64,000 nt of DNA from Actinospineispora spinosispora DSM 44797 (GTDB lineage: Bacteria; Actinomycetota; Actinomycetes; Mycobacteriales; Pseudonocardiaceae), in NCBI RefSeq assembly GCF_000429025.1, contig NZ_KE386834.1:646891-710890 (forward strand). Reading direction: 5' to 3'. The notes beneath the pieces are model-generated. The model saw nothing but the letters and a program-made list of their open reading frames with translations. It was not told the DNA's origin and did no database searches. Positions 1 to 8,374 of this stretch are shown piece after piece; the first letter of the stretch is position 1, and each line of letters starts with the position of its first letter. Both the position numbers and the translations under genes were made by a program.

Positions 1-1
1 T

Positions 2-715
2 GACCGTGACGGCTTCTTCTCCGCTCCGCTGGTCGCCGACCCCGGCGAGCGCTTCGAGTACGGGATCAGTACGGATTGGCTCGGCCAGGTGGTGGAGAAG
101 GCGAGCGGAACCTCCCTCGACGACTACTTCCGGCGCGAGGTGTTCGAACCGCTCAAGATGCCCGACACCACGTTCACTCCCGATGCCGAGGCCCGGAATC
201 GTCTGGTGCCCCTGCACGCGAGGACCCCTGACGGTGGGTGGCAGGCGATCGACCTCGACCTACCGCAACCGCCGCCCTGGTACTCCGGCGGACACGGCCT
301 CTACAGCACCCCGAACGACTTCCTCCGGCTGCAGCGGGCCCTGCTCAACGGCGGCTCCCTCGACGGCTCGGCCGTCCTTCGACAGGCGACCGTCGAGTCG
401 ATGTTCAGAAATCAGCTGGGCACGCTGAGCTTCCCCGCGCACATCCCGACGGCCGACCCCGTGGTCGCCTCCACCTGGGACGGACCCAGCGGACTGAAGT
501 GGGGATACGGGGTTCTGCTCACCACCGAGCAGGAACCGGGGTACCGGTCGCCGGGAAGCGGCTCCTGGGCCGGGTTGTTCAACACCTACTTCTGGGTCGA
601 TCCCGGCTCCGACCTCACGGGCGCGATATACAGCCAGTTCGTGCCGTTCGCCGACCCGGCCATTCTGGGCGTGTGCCGAGACGTGGAGAAGCAGGTCTAC
701 CGCACCCTGCGGTGA
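2..715 (+). CDS. serine hydrolase, beta-lactamase/esterase family (5' end outside window)
   Basis: The frame is open from the first bases of the window to a TGA at 713-715, so about 237 C-terminal residues are visible and the start lies upstream. The segment YSGGHGLYSTPNDFLR, followed by a conserved C-terminal half, matches class C beta-lactamase/serine hydrolase family proteins (penicillin-binding-protein-like esterases), where a GG-x-x-S-T motif precedes a helix with D-x-x-R-F. The N-terminal S-x-x-K nucleophile would lie before the window and cannot be checked. These enzymes usually hydrolyse esters or act as D-aminopeptidases; the substrate is unknown. The 3' end overlaps the convergent SDR gene by 19 bp. 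Confidence 0.85.
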   Translation, partial: DRDGFFSAPLVADPGERFEYGISTDWLGQVVEKASGTSLDDYFRREVFEPLKMPDTTFTPDAEARNRLVPLHARTPDGGWQAIDLDLPQPPPWYSGGHGLYSTPNDFLRLQRALLNGGSLDGSAVLRQATVESMFRNQLGTLSFPAHIPTADPVVASTWDGPSGLKWGYGVLLTTEQEPGYRSPGSGSWAGLFNTYFWVDPGSDLTGAIYSQFVPFADPAILGVCRDVEKQVYRTLR

Positions 716-1472
716 ACCATGGGGTCGGCTGCGTTGAGGGTCGAGACGACCTCGTCGTAGTCGCCCCTGGCCTCGCCGTAGCGCAGGAACTTCACCCGCT
801 CGACCTGGATCTCACGGACGTCGGGTCGCGTCTCGATGATGCTCATGACTTCGGCGATGAACTCGTCGAGCGGCATCGCGGCGTCGTTGTCCGCCTGGCC
901 GGGCAGGAGGTCCGTCCGCACCGAGGGCGGCTCCAGCTCGGCCACGCGCACCGAGCTGCCGGAGAGCTGCAGGCGCAGCGACTCGCTGAGCATGTGGATG
1001 GCGGCCTTGGACGCGTTGTAGCTCGGTGTCGCCGCGAGCGGCGTGAAGGCGAGACCCGACGAGACGGTCATGATCGTCGCGTCCAGCCGGGCCCGGAGGT
1101 GCTCGACGAACGCGGCGATCAGCCGGATCGGACCGAGAACATTGGTCGTCACGACGTGCTCGGCAGACTCCAGGAACGTCTCCGGGCGGTGCCAGTCCTC
1201 GACCCGCATGATGCCGGCCATGGTGATCAGCACGTTGAGATCGGGGAAGCGGGCGATCACGTCCTTGGCCGCCGCCTCGATGCTGCCGGCCTCGGTGGTG
1301 TCGATGCGGACGGTCTCGACGCCGGGGTGCTCCGCCGCGATCCTCTCCAGCAACTCGGTGCGGCGGCCACCGACGATCACGGTGTTACCGCGCTCGTGCA
1401 GAGCGAGGGCGAGTGCAAGTCGAGGCCGCTGGTGGCGCCCGGGATGAAGACGGTGTTTCCGGTGATGTCCAT
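697..1472 (-). pseudogene. SDR oxidoreductase with a frameshift in the NAD(P)-binding loop
   Basis: From the ATG at 1472 the protein begins MDITGNTVFIPGATSG, then leaves frame and stops within 15 codons. A second frame carries the rest of a classical SDR: LALALHERGNTVIVGGRR, an N-[IT]-MAG segment, the catalytic-type S-S-G...Y-N-A-S-K and a C-terminal extension. Adding one G in the run near 1420-1430 would restore GATSGLGLALAL, the glycine-rich cofactor loop, and a 258-residue protein. It is either a true one-base deletion or a sequencing error. DltE-like SDRs of this type reduce or oxidise small carbonyl compounds. The gene is divergent from an XRE regulator 100 bp away. Confidence 0.8.
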
Positions 1473-1522
1473 GCGCCGAGTCTCGATCCGCGCGAAAGCG
1501 GGCGGCAGAGACCGTTCATCGG

Positions 1523-1537
1523 GGGATCGGCGATCCC
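1523..1537. promoter_or_regulatory. 15-bp palindrome between the SDR and XRE genes
   Basis: GGGATCGGCGATCCC is a perfect palindrome (6-bp arms, 3-nt centre) in the 100-bp divergent intergenic region. It is a candidate operator for the adjacent MmyB-like XRE regulator. Only symmetry and position support this. Confidence 0.4.
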
Positions 1538-1572
1538 TGGTTGGCAGTGGCACGTCCGCCCATACTGGTCGG

Positions 1573-2412
1573 GTGGATCGTGCGGAACTTGCGGCCTTCC
1601 TGCGCCGTCGGCGGGAAGCGCTGACGCCCGAGGACGTCGGCCTGCCGGTGGGCGCGCGCAGGCGCGCGGCCGGGCTGCGGCGGGAGGAGGTCGCGTCGCT
1701 GGCCGCCATGTCGACGGACTACTACACGCGCTTGGAACAGCAACGCGGCCCGCAACCGAGCGAGCAGATGTTGGCCTCACTGGCCCGAGGGCTCAGGCTG
1801 AGCAGCGACGAGCGTGACTACCTGTTCCAGGTCGCCGGTCGCAACGCCCCCGCGTCGAGGGTCGCCGCCACGCACGTAGCGCCGGCGCTGCGGCGGGTAC
1901 TGGACCGGTTGACCGACACGCCAGCGCTGATCCTGTCCAACCTCGGCGAGACCCTGGCGCAGAACCGGTTCGCCGAGGCACTGTTCGGCGACTCGTCACG
2001 GTTCACCGGTCTCGCCCGCAGCGGAATCTACCGTTGGTTCACCGACCCCGACGAGCGGCTGATCTACCCCGAGCACGAGCGCGACCGACAGAGCCGTGCC
2101 CAGGTGGCGAACCTGCGCGCCGCGCACGCCGCGATGGGCCCGAGGTCGCGGGCAGGTGAGCTGGTGCGGGCGCTGCTGCGGCGGAGCGTCGAGTTCACCG
2201 ACATCTGGGGACGGCACGAGGTCACGAAGCGCTTCGAGGACCACAAGGTGCTCGTCCACCCGCAGCTCGGCGAGATCGAGGTGGACTGCCAGGCATTGTT
2301 CACCGAGGACCAGTCGCAGGCGCTGCTGGTGCTCACCGCCGCGCCGCGCTCGGAGGCATTCGACAAGCTGCAGCTGCTCGGTGTGCTGGGCACCGAGAAG
2401 TTCATCAGCTGA
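1573..2412 (+). CDS. XRE-family regulator with MmyB-like ligand-binding domain
   Basis: This 279-residue DNA-binding regulator has an N-terminal helix-turn-helix (around residues 33-60, GLRREEVASLAAMSTDYYTR), typical of the MmyB/XRE group, in which the Y-Y-T-R-L-E-Q motif is characteristic. The C-terminal two thirds (from about residue 105) match the PAS-like MmyB ligand-binding domain, which in Streptomyces homologues binds a fatty-acid-like ligand. The GTG start at 1573 was chosen because homology begins there (VDRAELAAFLRRRREAL); an ATACTG box lies a few bases upstream with no Shine-Dalgarno, so the message may be leaderless. Such regulators normally control the divergent neighbouring SDR, here a frameshifted one. 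Confidence 0.9.
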   Translation: MDRAELAAFLRRRREALTPEDVGLPVGARRRAAGLRREEVASLAAMSTDYYTRLEQQRGPQPSEQMLASLARGLRLSSDERDYLFQVAGRNAPASRVAATHVAPALRRVLDRLTDTPALILSNLGETLAQNRFAEALFGDSSRFTGLARSGIYRWFTDPDERLIYPEHERDRQSRAQVANLRAAHAAMGPRSRAGELVRALLRRSVEFTDIWGRHEVTKRFEDHKVLVHPQLGEIEVDCQALFTEDQSQALLVLTAAPRSEAFDKLQLLGVLGTEKFIS

Positions 2413-2538
2413 ACCTCCCGGACGGTCTCCCGACCCGGGCCCTCGGGGCGACGACCCGTTCGAGTTCTCCGCCAACTTTCCGCGCTGGTCTGCCCCGGAA
2501 GAGTGGCCGGCGGAGCCGATGCGACCATAACCGGCGAG

Positions 2539-4056
2539 ATGACTTCGCAACCGCAGCTGTCGAGCGCCCCTGTCGAGCCCCTCGCTCCCGAGGCGATGGG
2601 CACACCCGTCGTGAGGTACGGCTGGTGGCAACGTTGGTCCGGCAGTCCCGGCCGCGCGCCCCTGTTGCTCGGTCTCCTGGGCAGCGCGACCGTGGCGGTG
2701 GGTGGTGTCGGCGCGGCCGGTGTGCTGCGCCACGACCCGGTGCTGTCCGGCACGATCTTCTCGGCGTGGCGGTTCGGCCACGGCTACAACCTGGCGGTGA
2801 TGGCCACCTATCTCGGGTTGGCGCTGTCGGTGTGGGCGTGGGTGCTGCTGGGGCGCGACGTACTGGCCCGGCGGGCCGGCGGCCGAGCGGTCCTGAGCAC
2901 GTCGTTGGTGTGGCTCGCGCCCATCGTGGTGGCCCCGCCGCTGTTCACCAGGGATCCCTACAGCTACCTGGCGAACGGCGCGGTGGCCTTGAAGGGCCTC
3001 GACCCGTACGTGGCCGTCCCGAACGTGCTGACCGGTCCGATCGCGGACAACGTGCACTGGTTCTGGAACGCCACACCGGCGCAGTACGGACCGCTGTTCG
3101 TCGGTCTCGCCAAGGCCGTCGTCGCGGTGACCGGCGAGAACATGATCGCCGGCGTGATCGCGATGCGGCTGCTCATGTTGGTCGGCCTTGCGCTGTTCAT
3201 CGCGGCGGTCCCGGGTCTGTGTCGGCACCTCGGCGGCCGGCCGGCGATGGCACTGTGGGTCGCCGTCGCCAACCCGGTGATGGTCTTCGTTCTGGTGGGC
3301 GGTCCGCACAACGACCTGCTCGTCGTGGGTTTCCTCGCGCTCGGATCGCTGATGGTGCTCAACCGTCGGCACGCGGTCGGCATCGCGCTGGTCACCGCCG
3401 CCGCGGCGGTCAAGATCACCGCGGTGTTCCTGCTGCCCTTCCTCGTTCTGGTGTGGGCTGCCCGGCTACAGGGCAGCGAACGGGCGCGCATCATCCGTGC
3501 CGGGCTCGCCGGCATCGCGGTCTTCGCGGCCGTCATGGTCGCCTGCTCGGTTCTCACCGGCCTCGGCTTCGGCTGGCTGACCGCGTCGAGCGCGCCCACC
3601 ACGATCATCAACTGGATGTCCCTGCCCACCGCGGTCGGTCAGTTGTTGCACACCATCGTGACCTGGATGTTCGGCCCAATGATGGACACCGTGTTCATCG
3701 CGGTCCCGAGGATCCTGGCGATCCCGGTCTTCGGGTACTGCGGGGTCAAGCTCTGGCTGGCCGCGCGGGTCGGCGGCGTCGAAGCGGTACGCAGGGGCGC
3801 CTGGCTGCTCATGCTGTTCGTGGTGTGCGCCCCGGCAGTGCTGCCCTGGTACCCCGCATGGGGCATGGCGCTGCTGGCAGCCGTGGTGTGGACCGAACGC
3901 GGCCTGCAGCTGGTGGTGCTGGTGTCCTGCTTCCTCGTCGCCTGCATGTTCCCCTCCGGCGAGGTCGCCCTGTACGCCTTCGGCTACCTGATCATCGTGA
4001 TGGCCTGCGCGGTCGTCGCGGCCCGCGCACTGCGTGCCCCGAACCGTCCCGGCTGA
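2539..4056 (+). CDS. mptB: polyprenol-phosphomannose-dependent alpha-1,6-mannosyltransferase, MptB-like
   Basis: This 505-residue polytopic membrane protein has about 12-13 predicted hydrophobic segments. Extracytoplasmic TRDPYSYLANG (around residue 137-147) corresponds to the D-x-Y-S-Y motif of actinobacterial MptA/MptB GT-C mannosyltransferases, which use polyprenol-phosphate-mannose to extend the mannan core of lipoglycans. GPHNDLL and PWYPAW segments also fit. Acceptor specificity cannot be read from sequence. ATG 2539 was preferred over GTG 2503 because the intervening residues look non-homologous. It is monocistronic, with 126 bp before it and 112 bp after. MptA is the alternative assignment. 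Confidence 0.82.
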   Translation: MTSQPQLSSAPVEPLAPEAMGTPVVRYGWWQRWSGSPGRAPLLLGLLGSATVAVGGVGAAGVLRHDPVLSGTIFSAWRFGHGYNLAVMATYLGLALSVWAWVLLGRDVLARRAGGRAVLSTSLVWLAPIVVAPPLFTRDPYSYLANGAVALKGLDPYVAVPNVLTGPIADNVHWFWNATPAQYGPLFVGLAKAVVAVTGENMIAGVIAMRLLMLVGLALFIAAVPGLCRHLGGRPAMALWVAVANPVMVFVLVGGPHNDLLVVGFLALGSLMVLNRRHAVGIALVTAAAAVKITAVFLLPFLVLVWAARLQGSERARIIRAGLAGIAVFAAVMVACSVLTGLGFGWLTASSAPTTIINWMSLPTAVGQLLHTIVTWMFGPMMDTVFIAVPRILAIPVFGYCGVKLWLAARVGGVEAVRRGAWLLMLFVVCAPAVLPWYPAWGMALLAAVVWTERGLQLVVLVSCFLVACMFPSGEVALYAFGYLIIVMACAVVAARALRAPNRPG

Positions 4057-4168
4057 CCTCGAGAGCGACCGCGCTCCGGTAGACTGGCCGGTGGCTCACT
4101 GGGCGCTGTGCCGAACGTGCCACCGGCTCGCGTGAGCTGTCCGAGCACCACGGCGCGGGAGGTACTCG

Positions 4169-5068
4169 GTGAAGCACGTTCCACGACCACTCGCCCTGCT
4201 GGCGGCGGGCGGCGTCCCTGACCTCGCCGCGTTGCGCGGTCGGATCGGCGAGAGCCTGTTCGCCAGGGTCGCCGGGCCGGACGGGCCACGCAACCGCGCC
4301 CGCATCCATGACAGCCCGGGACCCCGATGGTTCGGGCCCGACCGGCCGATACGCCGGGTCCACGGCGACGCGGCCATGTTCATCGGCGGTCTGCGCGCAC
4401 TTCTGCTCCAGTCGCTGCATCCGCTCGCGATGGCCGGGGTCGCCGGACATTCCGACTACCGGGGTGACCCGTGGGGACGCCTGCAACGGACCAGCACGTT
4501 CCTCGCGGTCACCACGTACGGCACAGCCTCGGACGCGCAACAGGCCGTCGACCACGTCCGTGCCATCCACACCCGCGTCAACGGGCTCAGCCCCGACGGC
4601 CTTCCCTACAGCGCCGGTGACCCCCACCTGCTGAAATGGGTTCACATCGCGGAGGTCGACAGTTTCCTGCGCAGCTATCAGCGCTACGGCGCGGGTCACC
4701 TCGACCAGAGCGACCGCGACGGCTACGTCGCCGACACCGCACACGTCGCCGGCGCCCTCGGTGTGATCGACCCGCCGCGCGACGAATACGAGCTGCGCGC
4801 CGCGCTCGCCGACTATCGACCCGAGCTGCGCGGGACGCCGGCGGCACGCGAGGCGGCCAGGTTCCTGCTGTACCGACCGCCGCTCCCCATCCTGGCACGC
4901 GCGCCCTACGCGGTGATCGCCGCCGGTGCGGTGGCTCTTCTGCCGCCGTGGGCGCGAAGTCCCCTGCGGCTGCCTTACCTGCCTCTCGTCGAGGACACCG
5001 CCGTCAACTACGCCTGCCACACCCTCGTACACGGTCTCCGGTGGGCCATGCACTCACCGCGTACCTGA
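4169..5068 (+). CDS. MpaB-family (DUF2236) oxygenase-like protein
   Basis: 299 residues with the DUF2236 signature RRVHGDAAMFIGGLRALLL (around residue 62-80), followed by LHPLAMAGVAGHSDYRGDPW and LQRTSTFL. DUF2236 includes latex-clearing protein and the mycophenolic-acid oxygenase MpaB; family members coordinate haem or metal through conserved His/Arg residues, and most actinobacterial copies have no assigned substrate. A C-terminal hydrophobic stretch (around residues 242-258) suggests membrane association. The GTG at 4169 is preceded by GGGAGG at a suitable distance. It converges on the epoxide hydrolase gene. Confidence 0.87.
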   Translation: MKHVPRPLALLAAGGVPDLAALRGRIGESLFARVAGPDGPRNRARIHDSPGPRWFGPDRPIRRVHGDAAMFIGGLRALLLQSLHPLAMAGVAGHSDYRGDPWGRLQRTSTFLAVTTYGTASDAQQAVDHVRAIHTRVNGLSPDGLPYSAGDPHLLKWVHIAEVDSFLRSYQRYGAGHLDQSDRDGYVADTAHVAGALGVIDPPRDEYELRAALADYRPELRGTPAAREAARFLLYRPPLPILARAPYAVIAAGAVALLPPWARSPLRLPYLPLVEDTAVNYACHTLVHGLRWAMHSPRT

Positions 5069-5095
5069 GACAGGACGGGGGGACGGGACGGACGG

Positions 5096-6217
5096 TCAGC
5101 GGACGAGGCGAAAGAACCCACGCACCTGCTCGACCAGCGACTCCGGCTGCTCCAGCGCCGCGAAGTGACCACCTCGCGGCAGCTCGGCGAACCAGCGCAG
5201 GTCGGTGAACCGCAGCTCGGCCTCCCGCCGCGACGGGCGGGTGATGTCGCGCGGGTAGACCGACAGCCCGGACGGCGCGGTCACCTTGTCCCGGAAGCGG
5301 CCGAAGCTCTCCCAGTACAGGCGCGCCGATGACGCGGCCGACGCGGTGAACCAGTAGACCGAGATCTCGTCGAGGAGCTTCTGGCGCGACACCGCGTCCT
5401 CGGGGTGGCCGTTGTTGTCCGTCCAGGCCCAGAACTTCTCGGCGATCCAGGCGGCCTGGCCCGCCGGGGAGTCGGTGAGGCCGTAGCCGAGTGTCTGCGG
5501 CCGCGTCGCCTGCTGGCCCGAGTACCCCCGGCCGGTGCGCTGGAACTCCTTCTCGGCCTCGAGGTTCGCCAGCTCCGCCGGCGTCGGGTCGTCGAACGTG
5601 CCCGCCGCAACGGACCCCATGTTCAGGTGCACGCCGGCGACCCGCTCGGGCGCCACCTCGCCCAACGCGCCGGACACCGCCGAACCCCAGTCGCCGCCCT
5701 GCGCGCCGTACCGCTGATAACCCAGCGAGACCATCAGCGTGTCCCAGGCGCGCGCGATGCGCGTGACACCCCATCCGGTCGTCGTCGGCTTGTCGCTCCA
5801 GCCGTAGCCGGGCAGCGACGGTGCGACCACGTGGAACGCGTCCGCCGGGTCCCCGCCGTGCGCGCGCGGATCGGTCAGCGGGCCGAGGACCTCCAGGAAC
5901 TCGAGCACCGAACCCGGCCAGCCGTGCGTGAGCACCAGCGGGAACGCGTCCGGCTCGGGTGAACGGACGTGCAGGAAGTGGATGCCCAGCCCGTCGACCG
6001 TGTCGCGGTACTGCGGGAAGACGTTCAGCCGCTCGGCGAACCCGAAGTCGTAGTCCTCGGCCCAGCTTCGGCACAGCTCCCGCGCGTACGCCAGCGGCAG
6101 TCCCTGCGACCAGTCGTCCACCGGTTCGGGCTCGGGCCACCGCGTCCGGCGCAACCGGTCACGCAGGTCCGCGATCTCGGCTTCGGTGATGCTGACTACG
6201 AACGGTTCGGCGGCCAC
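5096..6217 (-). CDS. epoxide hydrolase, EHN-domain alpha/beta hydrolase
   Basis: This 373-residue protein has the N-terminal EHN domain (DLRDRLRRTRWPEPE, about residues 14-28) seen in microsomal-type epoxide hydrolases. The alpha/beta-hydrolase core follows: the HGWPGS oxyanion loop (around residue 97), the nucleophile Asp in GGDWGS (around residue 175) and a C-terminal catalytic His in GGHFAALEQP (around residue 350). These enzymes open epoxides to diols. GTG 6217 was chosen because AAGGAG lies 6-8 bases upstream. The MFS gene on the same strand ends 46 bp upstream, so the two may be co-transcribed. Confidence 0.92.
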   Translation of the reverse strand: MAAEPFVVSITEAEIADLRDRLRRTRWPEPEPVDDWSQGLPLAYARELCRSWAEDYDFGFAERLNVFPQYRDTVDGLGIHFLHVRSPEPDAFPLVLTHGWPGSVLEFLEVLGPLTDPRAHGGDPADAFHVVAPSLPGYGWSDKPTTTGWGVTRIARAWDTLMVSLGYQRYGAQGGDWGSAVSGALGEVAPERVAGVHLNMGSVAAGTFDDPTPAELANLEAEKEFQRTGRGYSGQQATRPQTLGYGLTDSPAGQAAWIAEKFWAWTDNNGHPEDAVSRQKLLDEISVYWFTASAASSARLYWESFGRFRDKVTAPSGLSVYPRDITRPSRREAELRFTDLRWFAELPRGGHFAALEQPESLVEQVRGFFRLVR

Positions 6218-6263
6218 AGCGGGCTCCTTCTCTCGGGAGGATCGGTGTTCTGCGTGGGTGTGG

Positions 6264-7658
6264 TCAGGTTGCGGTGGACGTCCGGCGCCCTGGGCGTCGG
6301 ACGACGCTGAGGACGAGTCCGGCAAGGGGGAGTGCCGCGAGCACGGCGAGGGCCATCGGCACGGACACGACGGCGGACAGCCCCGCGACAGCGGCCGGAC
6401 CGATCCCGCCACCGAGGACGATCATGAAGTTGAGCAGGCCCTGCGCGGTGTCGCGGTCGCGCGTGGCGACCAGCTCCGGTGTGAGACCCACCAGTACGGC
6501 CTGGGCGCCGGCGAACGCACACACGGTCAGCGCCGCCCCGACGACGACCGGAACCGGCCCGTCGAACACCGCGACCACGAGCACGCCGACGACGGCGAGT
6601 GCGGCAAGCCCGGCCAGCACCTGCCACGCGGTGAACCTGTCGGTCGAGGCGCCGGCCAGCCGCCCCGCCAGCACCGAGCAGGCGGCGGCCGGGACCAGCA
6701 GTGCGCCGGCTTCGAGGGCACCACCACCGGTGGCCTGCTCGATCAGGGAAGGGGCGAGGAACAGCACCCCGTAGTAGCCGGCGAAGACGGTCCCGCCGAC
6801 GAGCCCGGCAGCCGGGAAGCCGCGGGCCGCGATCACCCGCCGAGGCACGAACCCGTCGGGCGTGCGCCGCACGCGCCACCACAGCCCGACGGCGGCGAGC
6901 GCCCCGGCGGCAGCCACGACGAGCGTGACCGGAGCGGGTAGGCCGACCGAGTGCGCCTGCAACAACGTGATCAACGAGCCGGCGAACACCGACAGCGTGG
7001 CCGCCCCGACGATGTCGAGTCGCCCGGCCGAGCCGTCCCGCTCACCGCGGCCGATCCGCGTGAACGTGCGCCGACTCGCCACGGCGGCCAGCAGCAGGGG
7101 CAGCGCGAGGACCGGGAGGGCGAGCACTGCACGCCACCCCAGCCACGCGACGACCGCCCCGCCCAACAGGGTCCCGCACGCCGACGCCGTCGCGCTGGCG
7201 GCCGCGATCATCCCCAGCGCGCGCAGCCGTTCCCGCCCGGGAAGTGCGGTGGCCGCGGCGAAGACGGCGATCACGGTCGCGCCCGCCCCGGCGCCACCGA
7301 TCAGCCGACCGATGATGACCACCGGCAGGGTCGGGGCGACCGCCGCGAGCGCGGAACCCGCCGCGAGTGCCACGACCCCGGCGACCAGTACCCGGAAGGG
7401 GCTCCACCTGGCCATCAGCCGACCCGCGACCGGCATCGCCAGCGCCGAGCTCAGCGACCATGCCGCGAGGATCCATGCCGTGGCCCCGAACTGCACCCCG
7501 AGTGCGCGGCCGATCGCCGGCAGCGCCACCGACGGCGCCCCCAGCGCCACGTACATCGGCAGCACCAGCATCGCCAGGACGAGTCCCGGCCAGCGCCCGG
7601 TCGGGGCGTCGGCGGGTTCGCCGTCGAGGGCCCGTTCAGACGGGATCGTCCGCGGCAT
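6264..7658 (-). CDS. MFS drug-efflux-type transporter
   Basis: A 464-residue hydrophobic protein of the major facilitator superfamily with about 14 predicted transmembrane segments (DHA2-like). Loop A-type sequence is GRLMARWSPFRVLV, and RLIGGAGAGATVIAVFAA is a motif C-like glycine-rich segment. It probably exports a hydrophobic compound by proton antiport. ATG 7658 was chosen because GGAG lies 6 nt upstream; a GTG at 7688 would place the start inside the divergent inverted repeat. It is divergent from the CGNR-type regulator, suggesting the regulator controls it, and may be followed in the same transcript by the epoxide hydrolase. Confidence 0.9.
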   Translation of the reverse strand: MPRTIPSERALDGEPADAPTGRWPGLVLAMLVLPMYVALGAPSVALPAIGRALGVQFGATAWILAAWSLSSALAMPVAGRLMARWSPFRVLVAGVVALAAGSALAAVAPTLPVVIIGRLIGGAGAGATVIAVFAAATALPGRERLRALGMIAAASATASACGTLLGGAVVAWLGWRAVLALPVLALPLLLAAVASRRTFTRIGRGERDGSAGRLDIVGAATLSVFAGSLITLLQAHSVGLPAPVTLVVAAAGALAAVGLWWRVRRTPDGFVPRRVIAARGFPAAGLVGGTVFAGYYGVLFLAPSLIEQATGGGALEAGALLVPAAACSVLAGRLAGASTDRFTAWQVLAGLAALAVVGVLVVAVFDGPVPVVVGAALTVCAFAGAQAVLVGLTPELVATRDRDTAQGLLNFMIVLGGGIGPAAVAGLSAVVSVPMALAVLAALPLAGLVLSVVRRPGRRTSTAT

Positions 7659-7681
7659 CGTCGTCTCCATCCGGGTATGTT

Positions 7682-7757
7682 GTGACACGTGAAAGCGGCA
7701 ACGGGTGTCACGCTACGGAATCTAGAGGAGACACGTCAAATGCAAGATGCGTGTCAC
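7682..7757. promoter_or_regulatory. repeated GTGTCAC boxes in the MFS/CGNR divergent promoter
   Basis: GTGACAC at 7682-7688 and its inverse GTGTCAC at 7705-7711 form a 7-bp inverted repeat with a 16-nt spacer. A third GTGTCAC occurs at 7751-7757, just inside the CGNR gene. The arrangement over a divergent promoter suggests operator sites for the CGNR-type protein or another regulator. Confidence 0.45.
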
Positions 7758-8318
7758 AGCTCATCGGCGGTCGAGACGGCCGTCGATCTGGCCAACACCT
7801 TGATGCCGATCAAGGGTGAGGACGCGCTCGAGACCATCGAGCAGCTCCGGCACTTCCTCGACGACCACCCCCTGGCCGGACCGGGCGAGCCGCCGAGTTC
7901 GGCCGCGGACCGACGTCTGACCGATGCCGACCTGGCGGAGGTCCGCGCGTTGCGCGAGACGGTGCGCGGCGTGCTCGAACGAGCCGGCACCGACGCGGTC
8001 GGGGCCGCGGCCCTGCTCAACGACGGTCTGCGCGGCGCCCACGCCACCCCGGCACTGCGCCATGACCACGACCGCTGGTGGATCGAGGTCACCTCCGACA
8101 CCGACCGCCGCGCCGCGCACCTCGCCGCGACCACGCTCAGCGCGCTGGCCTCGGTGATCGCCACGCTCGGTCCGACTCGTCTCGGCGTGTGCTCCGGGCC
8201 GCGCTGCCGGGCCACCTACGTGGACCTCTCGCGCAACGGCTCGAAGCAGTACTGCACCCGAACCTGCGCGCACCGCGCCAGCGTCGCGGCCTACCGGAGC
8301 CGGCACGGCCGGCGCTGA
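7740..8318 (+). CDS. CGNR-type zinc-finger (ABATE domain) regulator
   Basis: 192 residues. The N-terminal ABATE-like region (VDLANTL, EVRALRETVR) precedes a C-terminal zinc finger: CSGPRC, then RNGSKQYCTRTCAHR, with four Cys positioned as in the CGNR family. The family-defining CGNR tetrapeptide is CAHR here. CGNR proteins are thought to bind DNA as one-component regulators. ATG 7740 is preceded by GAGGAG at 7725-7730. It is divergent from the MFS exporter, which is the likely target. Confidence 0.87.
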   Translation: MQDACHSSSAVETAVDLANTLMPIKGEDALETIEQLRHFLDDHPLAGPGEPPSSAADRRLTDADLAEVRALRETVRGVLERAGTDAVGAAALLNDGLRGAHATPALRHDHDRWWIEVTSDTDRRAAHLAATTLSALASVIATLGPTRLGVCSGPRCRATYVDLSRNGSKQYCTRTCAHRASVAAYRSRHGRR

Positions 8319-8374
8319 CGTCATCGGTGACGTCGACCTGCGACACGGTCGGCGTCGCGCCTTACTCTCGTGGT

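Noticed and set aside
1996..3372. A 458-codon minus-strand frame over the mannosyltransferase
   Set aside because: It has a low-complexity His/Arg/Gln-rich sequence with no family signature, and is antisense to two well-supported genes.
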